From Telluribacter humicola (lineage in GTDB: Bacteria > Bacteroidota > Bacteroidia > Cytophagales > Spirosomataceae), in the NCBI RefSeq assembly GCF_017355935.1, contig NZ_JAFIQT010000001.1:1984001-2048000 (forward strand): a DNA stretch of 64,000 bases, given 5' to 3'. Each line of letters opens with the position of its first letter. Position 1 is the first letter of the stretch. This document shows positions 19,236-28,636 of the stretch, in pieces. Below the pieces are notes generated by a model, which worked only from the letters and a program-made list of their open reading frames with translations, ran no database searches and was not told the DNA's origin. The position numbers and the translations under genes were made by a program.

Positions 19236-19272
19236 ATGTAAATTTACATTTTTTCGCTGAGAAAACCAATGC
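19236..19272 (-). promoter_or_regulatory. Inferred recA promoter with overlapping 14-bp palindrome
   Basis: On the minus strand TTG (near 19267-19269) and TAAATTTA (19239-19246, 7 of 8 matches to TAnnTTTG) are separated by 20 bases. The -7 element lies inside the perfect palindrome ATGTAAATTTACAT (19236-19249), a plausible repressor site such as an SOS operator. Operator identity is inference only. Confidence 0.4.
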
Positions 19273-19626
19273 TTTTGCCGCTACTTCCCGCACATTTTTA
19301 ACCCTTTTTTTACCAGCAATTTATAAGCGTTTGCCAGCCCCTTCTATTGCACTATATAAAGGCTATAATTTTTGTGTAAATGACTGTATTACAACAGGTA
19401 GTGATTGGGTAAGTGTGTCAGGGATAAGTTGTGTTTTTAACCCGTATCCCGTCCTTCTGTATAGCTGTTTATGCTACTCTTGCGAGTTGCCAGACCAAGT
19501 CCGGCAATACCGGCAAAACCAGGGTCTCAGGAGGCTGTGTCTGCCCTTATGTACTACCCCAAAAAACCGAAAAAAGTTGCAGAGAACTGACATTCCTCAT
19601 CTTTTGCCGAAAGGGGTACCATTACA
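19273..19626. other. Non-coding stretch upstream of the desaturase gene
   Basis: I see no coding signature, tRNA or convincing repeat here. Open frames of 60-140 codons exist on both strands but have stop-free luck rather than protein-like composition (many Cys and Ser, no known motif). Small pairing segments such as CCGGCAATACCGG (19501-19513) occur. Confidence 0.5.
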
Positions 19627-19669
19627 TTTGTCCTGTACTTTTTTAAATTATCTTTTTGTAAGAACCTCC
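19627..19669 (+). promoter_or_regulatory. Desaturase promoter and very short leader
   Basis: TTTG (19627-19630) and TATCTTTT (19649-19656) are spaced by 18 bases, close to the Bacteroidetes -33/-7 pattern. The leader would be only about 10 bases. The string TTGTAAGAACCTCC (19656-19669) sits one base before the ATG and is identical to the pheT leader. Confidence 0.45.
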
Positions 19670-19670
19670 T

Positions 19671-20417
19671 ATGGAAATACTGATCTTCTTCATTGCCCAC
19701 TGGTACCTTTCTCTTCTCATGCAAACCTTCTTTCTGCACCGCTACGCCGCTCATAAGATATTTACGATGAGCCCGGGCTGGGAGAAGTTTTTCTATACGC
19801 TGACTTGGATTTTCCAGGGATCGTCCTTTTTAAGTCCCTATGCTTATGGAGTCATGCACCGGCTGCACCATGCCCACGCCGATACCGAAGATGATCCGCA
19901 CTCGCCCGAGTTCTCCAAAAATATTTTTGACATGATGTTGAAGACTAAAAACTACTACAACAACATCGTACACCGTCGTGACAACATTGCTGCCAAGTTC
20001 AAGAAGGGAGTACCTCACTGGGCATTTATGGAACGTATAGGTGACTCCTGGCTGTCCCGGATCGGCTGGGGTGTAGTCTATGCACTGTTTTATATTCAGT
20101 TTGCTACCGAGTGGTGGATGTTCCTGCTGCTGCCCATCCACTTCCTGATGGGGCCCGTACACGGTGTTATTATCAACTGGTACGCTCACCGCTACGGTTA
20201 TGTCAACTTTAAGGTGAATGATACCGCCAAAAACCTGCTACCCTTCGACTTCCTGATGATGGGCGAGTCGTACCACAACAACCACCACAAGTACGGCGGA
20301 CGTGCTAATTTTGGCTTTAAGTGGCATGAGTTTGATCCGACGTACCCGTTTATCCTGCTCCTGAATGCCTTAAAGATCATCAAGTTAAAACCTAACAACG
20401 ACCTGAACTACATGTAG
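19671..20417 (+). CDS. Acyl-CoA / fatty acid desaturase
   Basis: 248 residues, rich in transmembrane helices. Three histidine clusters form the di-iron site of membrane desaturases: HRYAAH (about 24-29), HRLHHAHAD (about 63-71) and ESYHNNHHKYG (about 200-210). A further His in NWYAHRYGYVNF fits the stearoyl-CoA (delta-9) desaturase subfamily. It introduces a double bond into saturated acyl chains using O2 and electrons, adjusting membrane fluidity. At 248 residues it is shorter than eukaryotic enzymes but normal for bacteria. It is a single gene with its own promoter and a strong terminator. Confidence 0.9.
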   Translation: MEILIFFIAHWYLSLLMQTFFLHRYAAHKIFTMSPGWEKFFYTLTWIFQGSSFLSPYAYGVMHRLHHAHADTEDDPHSPEFSKNIFDMMLKTKNYYNNIVHRRDNIAAKFKKGVPHWAFMERIGDSWLSRIGWGVVYALFYIQFATEWWMFLLLPIHFLMGPVHGVIINWYAHRYGYVNFKVNDTAKNLLPFDFLMMGESYHNNHHKYGGRANFGFKWHEFDPTYPFILLLNALKIIKLKPNNDLNYM

Positions 20418-20476
20418 CAGGGAGATGGGTGCAATCACATTTGAGCGGGTTTCGTTACTACTATGAGGCCAGGCAA

Positions 20477-20510
20477 AAGGTCCGGATTTTGAACCGGACC
20501 TTCTTTTTTT
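20477..20510 (+). terminator. Terminator after the desaturase gene
   Basis: Stem AAGGTCCGG / CCGGACCTT with an 8-base loop, followed by TC and seven T. It excludes read-through into the next gene. Confidence 0.9.
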
Positions 20511-20562
20511 GGTTGTTAAGCTAGTATTTACAAATTTTGGGAAACACTCTCTCTATTCCTTC

Positions 20563-21597
20563 ATGTTCAAAAAAATACTTCTGGCCCTTGTACTGATACT
20601 TCTAGCCCTTGGAATCTACTACCGTGATCTGGTCAGCTACGGCTGGATGCAGGCCAAAGGACAGCTCAGTATACTGGCCAATGTACGGGATGTGTCGGAA
20701 GTACTTAGCGACCCTTCCTTTCCGGATTCACTAAAAGCCCGCATACGATTGATCGAGGAGATCAAACAGTTTGGGGTGGATTCCCTGGGCCTCAATCCTT
20801 CCGAAAATTACACTACCTTTTATGACCAGGGCGGAAAGCCCATCCTGTGGGTACTGACGGCTTCGGACCGGTACAAGCTCAACGCCCGGGAGTGGAGCTT
20901 TCCAATCATTGGGAGTTTTGCCTATAAAGGCTACTTTGACTCTACCCGCGCCGCCCGTGAAGAAGCTGAAATGATCAGGGAAGGTTTGGATACTGATATA
21001 GGAGAAGTATCAGCCTGGTCGACGCTGGGATATCTCAAAGATCCGATTCTTTCCAGTATGCTTAACCGGACAGAGGGGAGCCTGGCCAGCCTGATCCTGC
21101 ACGAACTAACACATGGTACTTTGTTTGTAAAGAATAATCTTGAGCTGAATGAAAACCTGGCCTCCTTCGTGGGAGACGTGGGAGCGGTGCGCTTCCTGAA
21201 CCAGAAGTACGGACCAGATTCGCCGCAGCTTAAAAGGTACCAGTACTCCAAGCGGTACAATGATGCCTACTCACAGCACATACTCAGAGGAGCTAAGCGA
21301 CTGGATAGTCTCTACGCGACTTTCCCTAACCAGCAACCTACTGCGCAGAAGGATACGCTCAAGTTTCGGCTGATAAGAGACATCGTATTTGACCTGGATA
21401 CACTACTTGGTGGACCCCGTTCGTTGTCTAGAAAAAGGCGTTGGGATGAAACTAAACTTCCTAACAACGCGTATTTTATTGGGTTCCAGACGTATAAGTC
21501 CCAACAGAATACCTTCCAGGAGGAGTTTGAGAAGCGATTTGGTGGAGATTTTAAAAGGTATTTGGCTTATCTGAAAGAGAAGTACCCGTCGTTGTGA
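20563..21597 (+). CDS. Putative aminopeptidase (PF10023-type)
   Basis: 344 residues from the ATG at 20563; the longer frame from 20509 starts inside the terminator T-run, so it is rejected. An N-terminal hydrophobic helix follows (FKKILLALVLILLALGIYY). The region YGWMQAKGQLSILANVRDVSEVL and the zinc site HELTHGTLF (roughly residue 185) with ELNENLASFVGDVGA downstream match the 'predicted aminopeptidase' family, whose members are single-pass periplasmic proteins. The substrate is unknown. It is followed after 17 bases by the DUF3108 gene, so the two are probably an operon. Confidence 0.82.
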   Translation: MFKKILLALVLILLALGIYYRDLVSYGWMQAKGQLSILANVRDVSEVLSDPSFPDSLKARIRLIEEIKQFGVDSLGLNPSENYTTFYDQGGKPILWVLTASDRYKLNAREWSFPIIGSFAYKGYFDSTRAAREEAEMIREGLDTDIGEVSAWSTLGYLKDPILSSMLNRTEGSLASLILHELTHGTLFVKNNLELNENLASFVGDVGAVRFLNQKYGPDSPQLKRYQYSKRYNDAYSQHILRGAKRLDSLYATFPNQQPTAQKDTLKFRLIRDIVFDLDTLLGGPRSLSRKRRWDETKLPNNAYFIGFQTYKSQQNTFQEEFEKRFGGDFKRYLAYLKEKYPSL

Positions 21598-21614
21598 ACA
21601 ACTGAAATTGAGCC

Positions 21615-22403
21615 ATGAATAAGCTGAAAATTATTGTACTACTTACCATAGTTTCCTTAGCCACCGTAGCTTTTGCCCCTTTTAATGGACATAAAGCCGT
21701 TCAGAATGAAAGCTTTATAAAAGGCGAAAGGATTGACTACCGTGTCCACTACGGCTTTATTAATGCAGCCGAGGCAAAAGTAGAGGTAGCCCGCTCTGTG
21801 GTCTCAGTGAACAACCGCCCCTGCTACCGCGTCAACGTAACCGGCAAGACCGTCGGTGCCTTCGATATGATTACGCGGGTGCGTGACCAGTGGCGTTCTT
21901 ATATTGATACGTCGGCCATCCTGCCCCATATGTTCTACCGTAACATTCAGGAAAATAACTACCGCAAGGAAGAAACGGTGGTTTTTAATCATAATAGTAA
22001 TACGGCATTCGACAAAGACCAGCAAAAATCGTACAAAGTACCCAACAATATCCACGATATCATCAGTGGCTACTTCTTCCTGCGTACGCTGGATTTTAGC
22101 CGGATAGGCGTGGGTGAAGTAGTGGAGGTACCTACCTTTTTTGATGGAGAGGTATATAAACTTCGGATACGGTACGGGGGAAAAAGTGAGGTAAAGACGA
22201 AGTTTGGTAAAATAAAGGTTTTAAAACTGGTTCCCTTTATACCGGATAACAAGCTGTTCAAGGGCGAGAACCCCATGACTCTTTGGGTATCTGATGATGA
22301 CAATAAAATACCCGTTAAGGCAGAAGTCGAACTGGTAATCGGTTCGCTGGATATGGACATTAAGAGCTATAAGGGCCTGAAAATGGAGCCTAACTGGATG
22401 TAG
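21615..22403 (+). CDS. DUF3108 domain-containing exported protein
   Basis: 262 residues with a signal peptide (MNKLKIIVLLTIVSLATVAFA). The mature part contains GERIDYRVHYGFINAAEAKVEV, RVRDQWRSYID, and NIHDIISGYFFLRTLDF..VPTFFDGEVYKLRIRY, features I associate with DUF3108, a lipocalin-like beta-barrel family in the periplasm. It lies 17 bases after the aminopeptidase-like gene and overlaps the 3' end of the convergent FemAB-like gene by 14 bases. Function unknown; association with envelope or lipid homeostasis is speculation. Confidence 0.85.
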   Translation: MNKLKIIVLLTIVSLATVAFAPFNGHKAVQNESFIKGERIDYRVHYGFINAAEAKVEVARSVVSVNNRPCYRVNVTGKTVGAFDMITRVRDQWRSYIDTSAILPHMFYRNIQENNYRKEETVVFNHNSNTAFDKDQQKSYKVPNNIHDIISGYFFLRTLDFSRIGVGEVVEVPTFFDGEVYKLRIRYGGKSEVKTKFGKIKVLKLVPFIPDNKLFKGENPMTLWVSDDDNKIPVKAEVELVIGSLDMDIKSYKGLKMEPNWM

Positions 22404-23373
22404 TAGCTCGCCTGATACGCCATTCCTGGATCTCCTGCAGCGGAAAAGGCAGCCTGTTTTTCCTGATGCTGTAGAATTCCTTTTCATCCGCGCCAAAGCT
22501 CCGGTAGTAGTCAGCGATTCCAGGTACGTATGGACTTTCAAAATCAAATACCCTTTCCCGGTCTGCATTGTCCCGCAGGTACTGATCCAGCAGGTACGTG
22601 CGGGCATTTTGTTTTCTTCCCGTTGGGTCTGCTGCATTGAACAGGTAGATGACTTTATTCCCTTCTTCGACCAGCATCACTCCCGCATGCGTCTCACTCT
22701 CTGATCCGGCATAAAGTACCTTTGCCAACCCTCTCTCTTGAAGCTCCGTGTACAGGGATTTTAACAGTTCGTAGGCCTTTTCACTGACGCCTCCCTGTAT
22801 GCGCTGCGCGTGGTAGTTGCGGAAAAGATTTATCAAAGGTACTATATCTTTCTGCTCAGTTATCTTCCAGTTTACTTTATTGGCGCGCTTCAGATTCTTT
22901 TTCCGGTCCTGACTGTAATTATCTTTAATAGCAGAGTAGGGCTGATTAAGCGATAGCCAGTGCGTATGAAGCGGCTGGGGGTGGAAGTTGGGATAGGCAG
23001 AGAGTAATTCAGGAAGCAGAGGTGTGTTGTCAGGATGGAATGAGTAGCTGCTGATGTAGCGGAAGTGCCGGTCAAGTGCCCGCAAAAAAGAGTCAGTAAC
23101 ATCCTTGGAAAGAGGAGAGGCTGAAAACAGTCCCAGGTACTGACAGAAGAACGGCTGCTGGATAACTAACATGCCCCACTTTTTCCGGATGGGTAGGGGC
23201 ATTACTATCTGATAGTCTCCCTCCTGAGGCCACACCAGCGCCGACCAGCCGGGTGACACTACATCAAGGTACCAGCTGTACCCGTACACGACCTGTTGCT
23301 GGGACTGCGCTATAAGCTGATCCCAGCGTTGTGTATCAATTTGTGAGCGGCAAAGTAGTAGGGGAGTAGTCAC
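22390..23373 (-). CDS. FemAB/GNAT-like acyltransferase
   Basis: 327 residues from a GTG start 12 bases after the dnaA stop codon, so probably in the dnaA operon. The protein has the double GNAT-fold layout of the FemAB / acetyltransferase_6 family: an N-terminal region with YGYSWYLDVVSPGW, the central basic YSQDRKKNLKRANK segment, and GVMLVEEGNKVIYLFNAADPTGRKQNARTYLLDQYLRD, followed by FDFESPYVPGIADYYRSFGA. Such enzymes transfer amino acids or acyl groups to peptidoglycan or polysaccharide precursors. The actual substrate is not deducible. Confidence 0.75.
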   Translation of the reverse strand: MTTPLLLCRSQIDTQRWDQLIAQSQQQVVYGYSWYLDVVSPGWSALVWPQEGDYQIVMPLPIRKKWGMLVIQQPFFCQYLGLFSASPLSKDVTDSFLRALDRHFRYISSYSFHPDNTPLLPELLSAYPNFHPQPLHTHWLSLNQPYSAIKDNYSQDRKKNLKRANKVNWKITEQKDIVPLINLFRNYHAQRIQGGVSEKAYELLKSLYTELQERGLAKVLYAGSESETHAGVMLVEEGNKVIYLFNAADPTGRKQNARTYLLDQYLRDNADRERVFDFESPYVPGIADYYRSFGADEKEFYSIRKNRLPFPLQEIQEWRIRRATTSS

Positions 23374-23385
23374 CGGCCGGGGTTT

Positions 23386-24837
23386 CTACTTGAAGTAGCT
23401 GCGTAGTTTCTGAACGGTTTCCTCCACGTCAGAGTCGTTGCCCATGAGCTCGTGGATACTCTGGATGGAGTGAATAACCGTACTATGGTCACGACCGCCA
23501 AAATGGTAGCCGATGGATTTGAGAGGTAGATCGGTATACTCTTTGGCCAGGAACATCGCCAGCTGACGGGGGTACACGTTTTCTTTTTTGCGGCTCTTGC
23601 TCTTAAGGTCAGCGATACTGATCTCGAAGTAGTCGGCTACGATCTCCTGGATGGTATCGATGGTCACTTCCTTCTCCTCGTCCATCACGATATTCCGGAG
23701 CGTATTCTTAGCCAGCTCTACGTCTATTTCGCGGCGGGTAAGCGAGGCCTGCGCCATCAGGGATATAATCACTCCTTCCAACTCACGTACGTTGGAGTTA
23801 ACACTATGCGCTACGTACTCGATTACATCATAATCAATATTTATTCCTTCAGACTGAAGCTTCTTCTGGATAATGGCGATACGCGTTTCGAAGTCAGGTG
23901 TCTGCAGATCGGCAGTAAGTCCCCACTTAAACCGTGACAAGAGGCGGTCCTGTAGGCCCTGCAGCTCGCGCGGCGGACGGTCACTGGTCATGACGATCTG
24001 CTTGCCCAGCTGGTGCAGGTGGTTAAATATATGGAAGAAGGTATCTTGTGTCTTTTCTTTGCCTGACAGGAACTGCACGTCGTCAATCACCAGCACATCT
24101 ACCTTCATGTAGAAGTCCGTGAACTCCTGCAGGGTATTGTTCCTGATGGAGTTGATAAACTGGTTCGTAAACTTCTCCGACGAAACATACAGTACCAGCT
24201 TATCGTTGAAATGATTCCGGATGTAGTTACCGATGGCCTGTACCAGGTGCGTCTTACCCAGTCCTACACCTCCATATACCATAAGGGGGTTAAAAGAAGT
24301 AAGGCCAGGTCGCTGGGCTACCGCGAAGCCCGCTGAGCGAGCCAGACGATTACAGTCTCCTTCTATAAAGTTATCGAAGGAGTAGTTGCCATTGAGGTAG
24401 GTGTCTAGCTGGAGCGAATCCTGATCTTTAACCTGGTTGTTGGCATTACGCAGATCGGTACCGAAGTTATCCGGACGGGCAGTTTGGGGTGTCTTGGCCG
24501 TCGGGACGTTCATCGTCAGCGGCTGGTGCTTTTCGTTACCGGTATCAACGATGATGGAGTACTCAAGCATACCATCCCGACCGATGGAGTAGTCCAGTGC
24601 TTTGCGGAGCAGGTGAACGTAGTTATCTTCCAGCCATTCGTAAAAAAATTGACTGGGTACCTGGATCGTAAGTACTTTGCCATGGAGACGTAGGGGGCGG
24701 ATAGGCTCAAACCAGGTCTTATAGCTCTGGTCCGGGATATTCTCCTGAATAACCCGTAGGCACTTATCCCATACCATGTCTACATCTCTATGTGAGGTAA
24801 CTTTTTCCAAAGTAAAGCTTACGTAATCAGGTGTCAT
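23386..24837 (-). CDS. dnaA: Chromosomal replication initiator DnaA
   Basis: 483 residues from the ATG at 24837. The longer frame begins at a TTG (24855) that lies inside the -7 promoter element, so it cannot be the start. Domain I (VWDKCLRVIQENIPDQSYKTWFEPI), the AAA+ domain III with Walker A GGVGLGKTHL and Walker B VLVIDDVQFL, sensor motif TSDRPPRELQGLQDRLLSRFKWGL, and the domain IV helix-turn-helix with GGRDHSTVIHS are all visible. It opens oriC. It is followed by the FemAB-like gene. No DnaA-box cluster is visible next to it. Confidence 0.98.
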   Translation of the reverse strand: MTPDYVSFTLEKVTSHRDVDMVWDKCLRVIQENIPDQSYKTWFEPIRPLRLHGKVLTIQVPSQFFYEWLEDNYVHLLRKALDYSIGRDGMLEYSIIVDTGNEKHQPLTMNVPTAKTPQTARPDNFGTDLRNANNQVKDQDSLQLDTYLNGNYSFDNFIEGDCNRLARSAGFAVAQRPGLTSFNPLMVYGGVGLGKTHLVQAIGNYIRNHFNDKLVLYVSSEKFTNQFINSIRNNTLQEFTDFYMKVDVLVIDDVQFLSGKEKTQDTFFHIFNHLHQLGKQIVMTSDRPPRELQGLQDRLLSRFKWGLTADLQTPDFETRIAIIQKKLQSEGINIDYDVIEYVAHSVNSNVRELEGVIISLMAQASLTRREIDVELAKNTLRNIVMDEEKEVTIDTIQEIVADYFEISIADLKSKSRKKENVYPRQLAMFLAKEYTDLPLKSIGYHFGGRDHSTVIHSIQSIHELMGNDSDVEETVQKLRSYFK

Positions 24838-24852
24838 ATTTTTTCGGGAGGG

Positions 24853-24860
24853 CAAAGATA
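24853..24860 (-). promoter_or_regulatory. -7 promoter element of dnaA
   Basis: Reads TATCTTTG on the minus strand, a full TAnnTTTG match, 15 bases upstream of the dnaA ATG. It decides between the TTG and ATG starts. Confidence 0.55.
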
Positions 24861-24991
24861 AAAAAATAGATACAGCTGGAAGTATAAAGCGAGATGAATT
24901 TACAATTAGTAAATAGCTTAAACAAGCGGGGTTTTGAAACTAAAGGAATAATCCTACGGTATGGAAGCACGCTTTGCTTCTGTGTATTAAG

Positions 24992-25019
24992 TTGTTAAAA
25001 AAATGTAATCTCTAATTTG
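24992..25019 (+). promoter_or_regulatory. Probable promoter of the methylmalonyl-CoA mutase operon
   Basis: TTG (24992-24994) and TAATTTG (25013-25019) are separated by 18 bases, giving a leader of about 50 bases before mutA. The -7 element lacks one spacer base of the TAnnTTTG consensus. No cobalamin riboswitch is visible in this leader. Confidence 0.4.
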
Positions 25020-25074
25020 TAGCTTTGTTAAACAAATATTTAGTAGGGAACATATTTTTTCCCTGCCCATAAAC

Positions 25075-26454
25075 ATGAAACAATCTTTATTTTCATCATT
25101 CGAACCGACAAACAAAGAGGACTGGCGCAGACAGGTAGAGAAGGACTTGGGTGGTACTCCTTACACTGATTTGCAGTGGAAGGTGACGGACTCAATCAGC
25201 ATGGAGCCTTACTATACAGCCTCCGATATGACTGATCCGCGGATTGCGGATGTACAGCGTAGTCAGAAGCGCCTGCCCGGATGGGTAACGCAGCCGATCA
25301 TCTATTTTTCTACACCAAAAGATACTAATAGTCAGATACATAAAGTCCTGTCTGCCGGGGCTGATGCTGTGTGGCTGCTGGTTAGAGGCCAACAGCTAGC
25401 TGGTAGTGATTTGCATAAGACCTTACACAATATCCGCCTCACAGATACCCCGGTGGTATTTGATACAGAGGATGGGGTACTGCCCCTGACCCAGGAACTA
25501 CTTCAAGTATCGGGCTACCATCTGAAAGGAGGGATTGCAACTGATGCGGTAGCCAATTGGATGCAGACTGGAAGGAACTACCTATCCGGTGTGGAGCAAC
25601 TGGCAGAAGTCATCGCTCTTACCAAAGATATGCCGGCTTTTCGCCCCCTCATGGTCAGTGGGCATGCCTTTCATGAGGCTGGAGCCAACGTAGTGCAGGA
25701 GCTGGCCTATACGCTGGCGTCGGCGGTGTGGTACCTGGATCAGCTGACGGAGGCTGGCCTGTCGGCGCAGCAGGTGGTGAGCAAGCTCTATCTCTCCCTC
25801 TCAATTGGGACTGATTACCTAACCGAGATTGCCAAACTGAGAGCCCTCAGGTACCTGTTCAGAAAGGTGACGGATGCTTATAAACTTCCGGTTGAATCAG
25901 CCCAGGCCTACATTCATACTCGTAATTCAGCCTTTTATGATGCATCGGTAACACCCCATACTAATATGCTGCGGGCTACCTCAGAGGCAATGAGTGCCGC
26001 CGTAGGTGGCTGCGACGCCCTGACCATACATGCGTATGACGCTACATTTCGTCAGCCCAGTGACTTTTCGGAGCGGATTGCCCGCAATGTTTCCCTTATT
26101 TTGAAAGAGGAAGGGCATATTGATAAAGTTGCCGATCCGGCAGCGGGGGCTTATTTCATTGAGACACTTACCCTGCAACTGGCTGATACCGCTTGGTCGC
26201 TTTTTCAGCAGGTAGAGAAGGAGGGAGGCGTAGTTACCGCTTTTGAAAAGGGATGGATTCAGGATGAGATAGAGAAAGCATGGGAGGCAAAGAGCCAATC
26301 ACTGAAAAGCGGAAAGATCATGGTAGGAGTAAACAAGTACCGTGTCGATGAGCCAGGAGAAAGCAACGCTACTAAAGCCCTTACTGATACTCCCCCGACG
26401 GCTTCCGGGTTGAGGCTATTGGTGAAGCGTCAATTAGCCAATGCTTCCGTTTAA
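25075..26454 (+). CDS. mutA: Methylmalonyl-CoA mutase small (beta) subunit
   Basis: 459 residues homologous to the TIM-barrel half of the mutase: SSFEPTNKEDWRRQVEKDLGG at the start, SGHAFHEAGANVVQELAYTLASAVWYLDQL, then SFRQPSDF-like FRQPSDFSERIARNVSLIL and KVADPAAGAYFIETLT. The C-terminal cobalamin-binding-like domain usual in longer small subunits is missing; the protein ends soon after GKIMVGVNKYR. This subunit is structural, forming a heterodimer with the catalytic MutB. It is 27 bases upstream of mutB. Confidence 0.92.
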   Translation: MKQSLFSSFEPTNKEDWRRQVEKDLGGTPYTDLQWKVTDSISMEPYYTASDMTDPRIADVQRSQKRLPGWVTQPIIYFSTPKDTNSQIHKVLSAGADAVWLLVRGQQLAGSDLHKTLHNIRLTDTPVVFDTEDGVLPLTQELLQVSGYHLKGGIATDAVANWMQTGRNYLSGVEQLAEVIALTKDMPAFRPLMVSGHAFHEAGANVVQELAYTLASAVWYLDQLTEAGLSAQQVVSKLYLSLSIGTDYLTEIAKLRALRYLFRKVTDAYKLPVESAQAYIHTRNSAFYDASVTPHTNMLRATSEAMSAAVGGCDALTIHAYDATFRQPSDFSERIARNVSLILKEEGHIDKVADPAAGAYFIETLTLQLADTAWSLFQQVEKEGGVVTAFEKGWIQDEIEKAWEAKSQSLKSGKIMVGVNKYRVDEPGESNATKALTDTPPTASGLRLLVKRQLANASV

Positions 26455-26481
26455 GTTGGCATTATTTTAAAAATTAAGAGG

Positions 26482-28629
26482 ATGAAACCTGACTTTTCCG
26501 ATATACCACTTCATCAACAACAAGCTACTGCCAAGACGGCAAGTCCCTCCGGTAAGCCTTTTCCTACGGCCGAAGGTATCAAACTGCAACCGGCCTATAC
26601 TCCTGAACATATAGCCGAAGCCGTTCATCTGCACTATTCGGCCGGCACCCCTCCTTTCCTGCGCGGACCATATAGTACCATGTACGTCCAGAAGCCATGG
26701 ACCATTCGGCAGTACGCCGGATTTTCGACGGCTGAGGAGTCAAATGCCTTCTACCGTCGTAACCTGGCGGCCGGTCAGAAGGGCCTTTCCGTAGCCTTTG
26801 ACCTGGCTACGCACCGGGGCTACGACTCGGATCACCCTCGCGTAGTAGGCGATGTCGGCAAAGCCGGGGTAGCTATCGATAGCGTGGAGGATATGAAGAT
26901 TCTCTTCGACCAGATTCCGCTGGATCAGATGTCGGTGTCCATGACTATGAACGGAGCGGTACTACCCATCATGGCCTTCTACATTGTTGCGGCTGAGGAG
27001 CAGGGCGTATCCACGGAGAAGCTGTCGGGTACTATACAGAATGACATCCTGAAGGAGTTCATGGTACGCAATACTTATATTTATCCGCCCGCTCCGTCTA
27101 TGCGTATCGTGGGGGATATCTTTGCCTACTCCTCACGTCTGATGCCCCGCTTTAACTCAATAAGTATCAGCGGGTACCATATGCACGAGGCGGGAGCTCC
27201 TGCCCACATCGAGCTAGCTTACACTCTGGCCGATGGACTTGAGTACATACGTACCGGACTAAACGCAGGGATGGATATAGACGACTTCGCCCCGCGTCTG
27301 TCCTTCTTCTGGGGGATTGGTATGAACCACTTCATGGAGATCGCCAAGCTTCGGACCGGGCGGCTGCTGTGGGCTAAGATTGTGCAGCAGTTCCTGCCAA
27401 AGAAAAGCAAATCCATGGCGCTACGGACTCACTGCCAGACCAGCGGGTACAGCCTCACCGAGCAGGACCCATTCAACAACGTCACCCGTACCTGCGTGGA
27501 GGCGATGGCAGCAGTACTGGGGCATACACAGTCGCTGCATACTAATTCGCTGGACGAGGCCATTGCACTCCCTACCGATTTCTCGGCCCGTATTGCCCGA
27601 AACACCCAACTCTTTCTGCAGCACGAAACCGATATAACCCGAGTGGTGGACCCCTGGGGAGGTTCGTATTACGTTGAGTACCTGACCAAAGAACTGGCCG
27701 AGCGCGCCTGGGCACTAATTGAGGAAGTGGAGCAACTGGGCGGTATGACGAAGGCTATCGAGACGGGTCTTCCCAAAATGCGGATCGAAGAGGCGGCGGC
27801 CCGGAAGCAGGCTCGTATTGACTCAGGAAAAGATGTGATCGTAGGAGTGAATAAGTACCGGCCGGAGTCGGAAGAAACCATTGATATACTGGAAATAGAT
27901 AACCAAGCAGTACGCTTATCCCAGATAGCCCGGCTAGAAAGGGTAAGAGCGGAGCGTAATCAGCTGGAGGTAGAGGCTGCCCTGGCGGCTATTACCCAGG
28001 CCTGTACCGAACAGGGAGGTACCGATATGGACAGCAACCTGCTGGCGCTGGCTGTCGATGCGGCTCGCAAGCGGGCTACTCTGGGAGAGATATCGGATGC
28101 CATGGAGAAAGTATTTGGAAGATATAAAGCTGTTATAAGATCTGTGTCAGGAGTATATAAAGCGGAAGTGTCGGATGACGAAAACTTCCGTCTCGCTAAA
28201 GAGATGGCCGACAAGTTTGCCAGAATGGAAGGCCGCCGTCCCCGTATCATGGTTGCCAAAATGGGTCAGGACGGGCATGATCGGGGAGCTAAGGTTATTG
28301 CGACCAGTTTTGCCGATCTGGGTTTTGACGTAGACATGGGACCACTGTTCCAGACGCCGGAAGAGGTAGCACGTCAGGCTGCCGAGAATGATGTACACGT
28401 AGTAGGAGCCTCCAGTCTGGCGGCCGGACATAAGACCCTCGTGCCGCAACTGATCGAAGAACTCCAAAAACTGGGTCGGGAGGATATTATGGTCATAGCC
28501 GGGGGCGTCATACCGGCGCAGGACTACCAGTTCCTGTACGATGCCGGGGTGAAAGGCGTGTTCGGACCGGGTACTATTATTTCCATAGCTGCGCAGAAGA
28601 TCCTGAAAGAGCTGATGGAGGAGGAGTAA
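26482..28629 (+). CDS. mutB: Methylmalonyl-CoA mutase large (alpha) subunit
   Basis: 715 residues, full length. It interconverts (R)-methylmalonyl-CoA and succinyl-CoA with adenosylcobalamin. The substrate barrel has [32 protein letters not shown] and the [12 protein letters not shown] motif; the C-terminal B12-binding domain (about 580-715) has [15 protein letters not shown] with the base-off DxHxxG ligand, [16 protein letters not shown], and [11 protein letters not shown]. It forms an operon with mutA. The context fits propionate or branched-chain catabolism, or propionyl-CoA production by the reverse route. It ends eight bases before the convergent glpD stop. Confidence 0.97.
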   Translation: MKPDFSDIPLHQQQATAKTASPSGKPFPTAEGIKLQPAYTPEHIAEAVHLHYSAGTPPFLRGPYSTMYVQKPWTIRQYAGFSTAEESNAFYRRNLAAGQKGLSVAFDLATHRGYDSDHPRVVGDVGKAGVAIDSVEDMKILFDQIPLDQMSVSMTMNGAVLPIMAFYIVAAEEQGVSTEKLSGTIQNDILKEFMVRNTYIYPPAPSMRIVGDIFAYSSRLMPRFNSISISGYHMHEAGAPAHIELAYTLADGLEYIRTGLNAGMDIDDFAPRLSFFWGIGMNHFMEIAKLRTGRLLWAKIVQQFLPKKSKSMALRTHCQTSGYSLTEQDPFNNVTRTCVEAMAAVLGHTQSLHTNSLDEAIALPTDFSARIARNTQLFLQHETDITRVVDPWGGSYYVEYLTKELAERAWALIEEVEQLGGMTKAIETGLPKMRIEEAAARKQARIDSGKDVIVGVNKYRPESEETIDILEIDNQAVRLSQIARLERVRAERNQLEVEAALAAITQACTEQGGTDMDSNLLALAVDAARKRATLGEISDAMEKVFGRYKAVIRSVSGVYKAEVSDDENFRLAKEMADKFARMEGRRPRIMVAKMGQDGHDRGAKVIATSFADLGFDVDMGPLFQTPEEVARQAAENDVHVVGASSLAAGHKTLVPQLIEELQKLGREDIMVIAGGVIPAQDYQFLYDAGVKGVFGPGTIISIAAQKILKELMEEE

Positions 28630-28636
28630 AGCCAGC

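Noticed and set aside
19273-19626. Small protein genes in the recA-desaturase gap
   Set aside because: Open frames up to 141 codons exist but are Cys/Ser-rich with no motif, and overlap each other on both strands.
24838-25074. Chromosome origin (oriC) beside dnaA
   Set aside because: Only one weak DnaA-box-like string (TAATACACA, 24981-24989 on the minus strand) and ordinary AT richness; no cluster of TTATCCACA sites.
25020-25074. Cobalamin riboswitch before the mutase genes
   Set aside because: The leader is only about 50 bases and lacks the B12-box sequence; far too short for this riboswitch.
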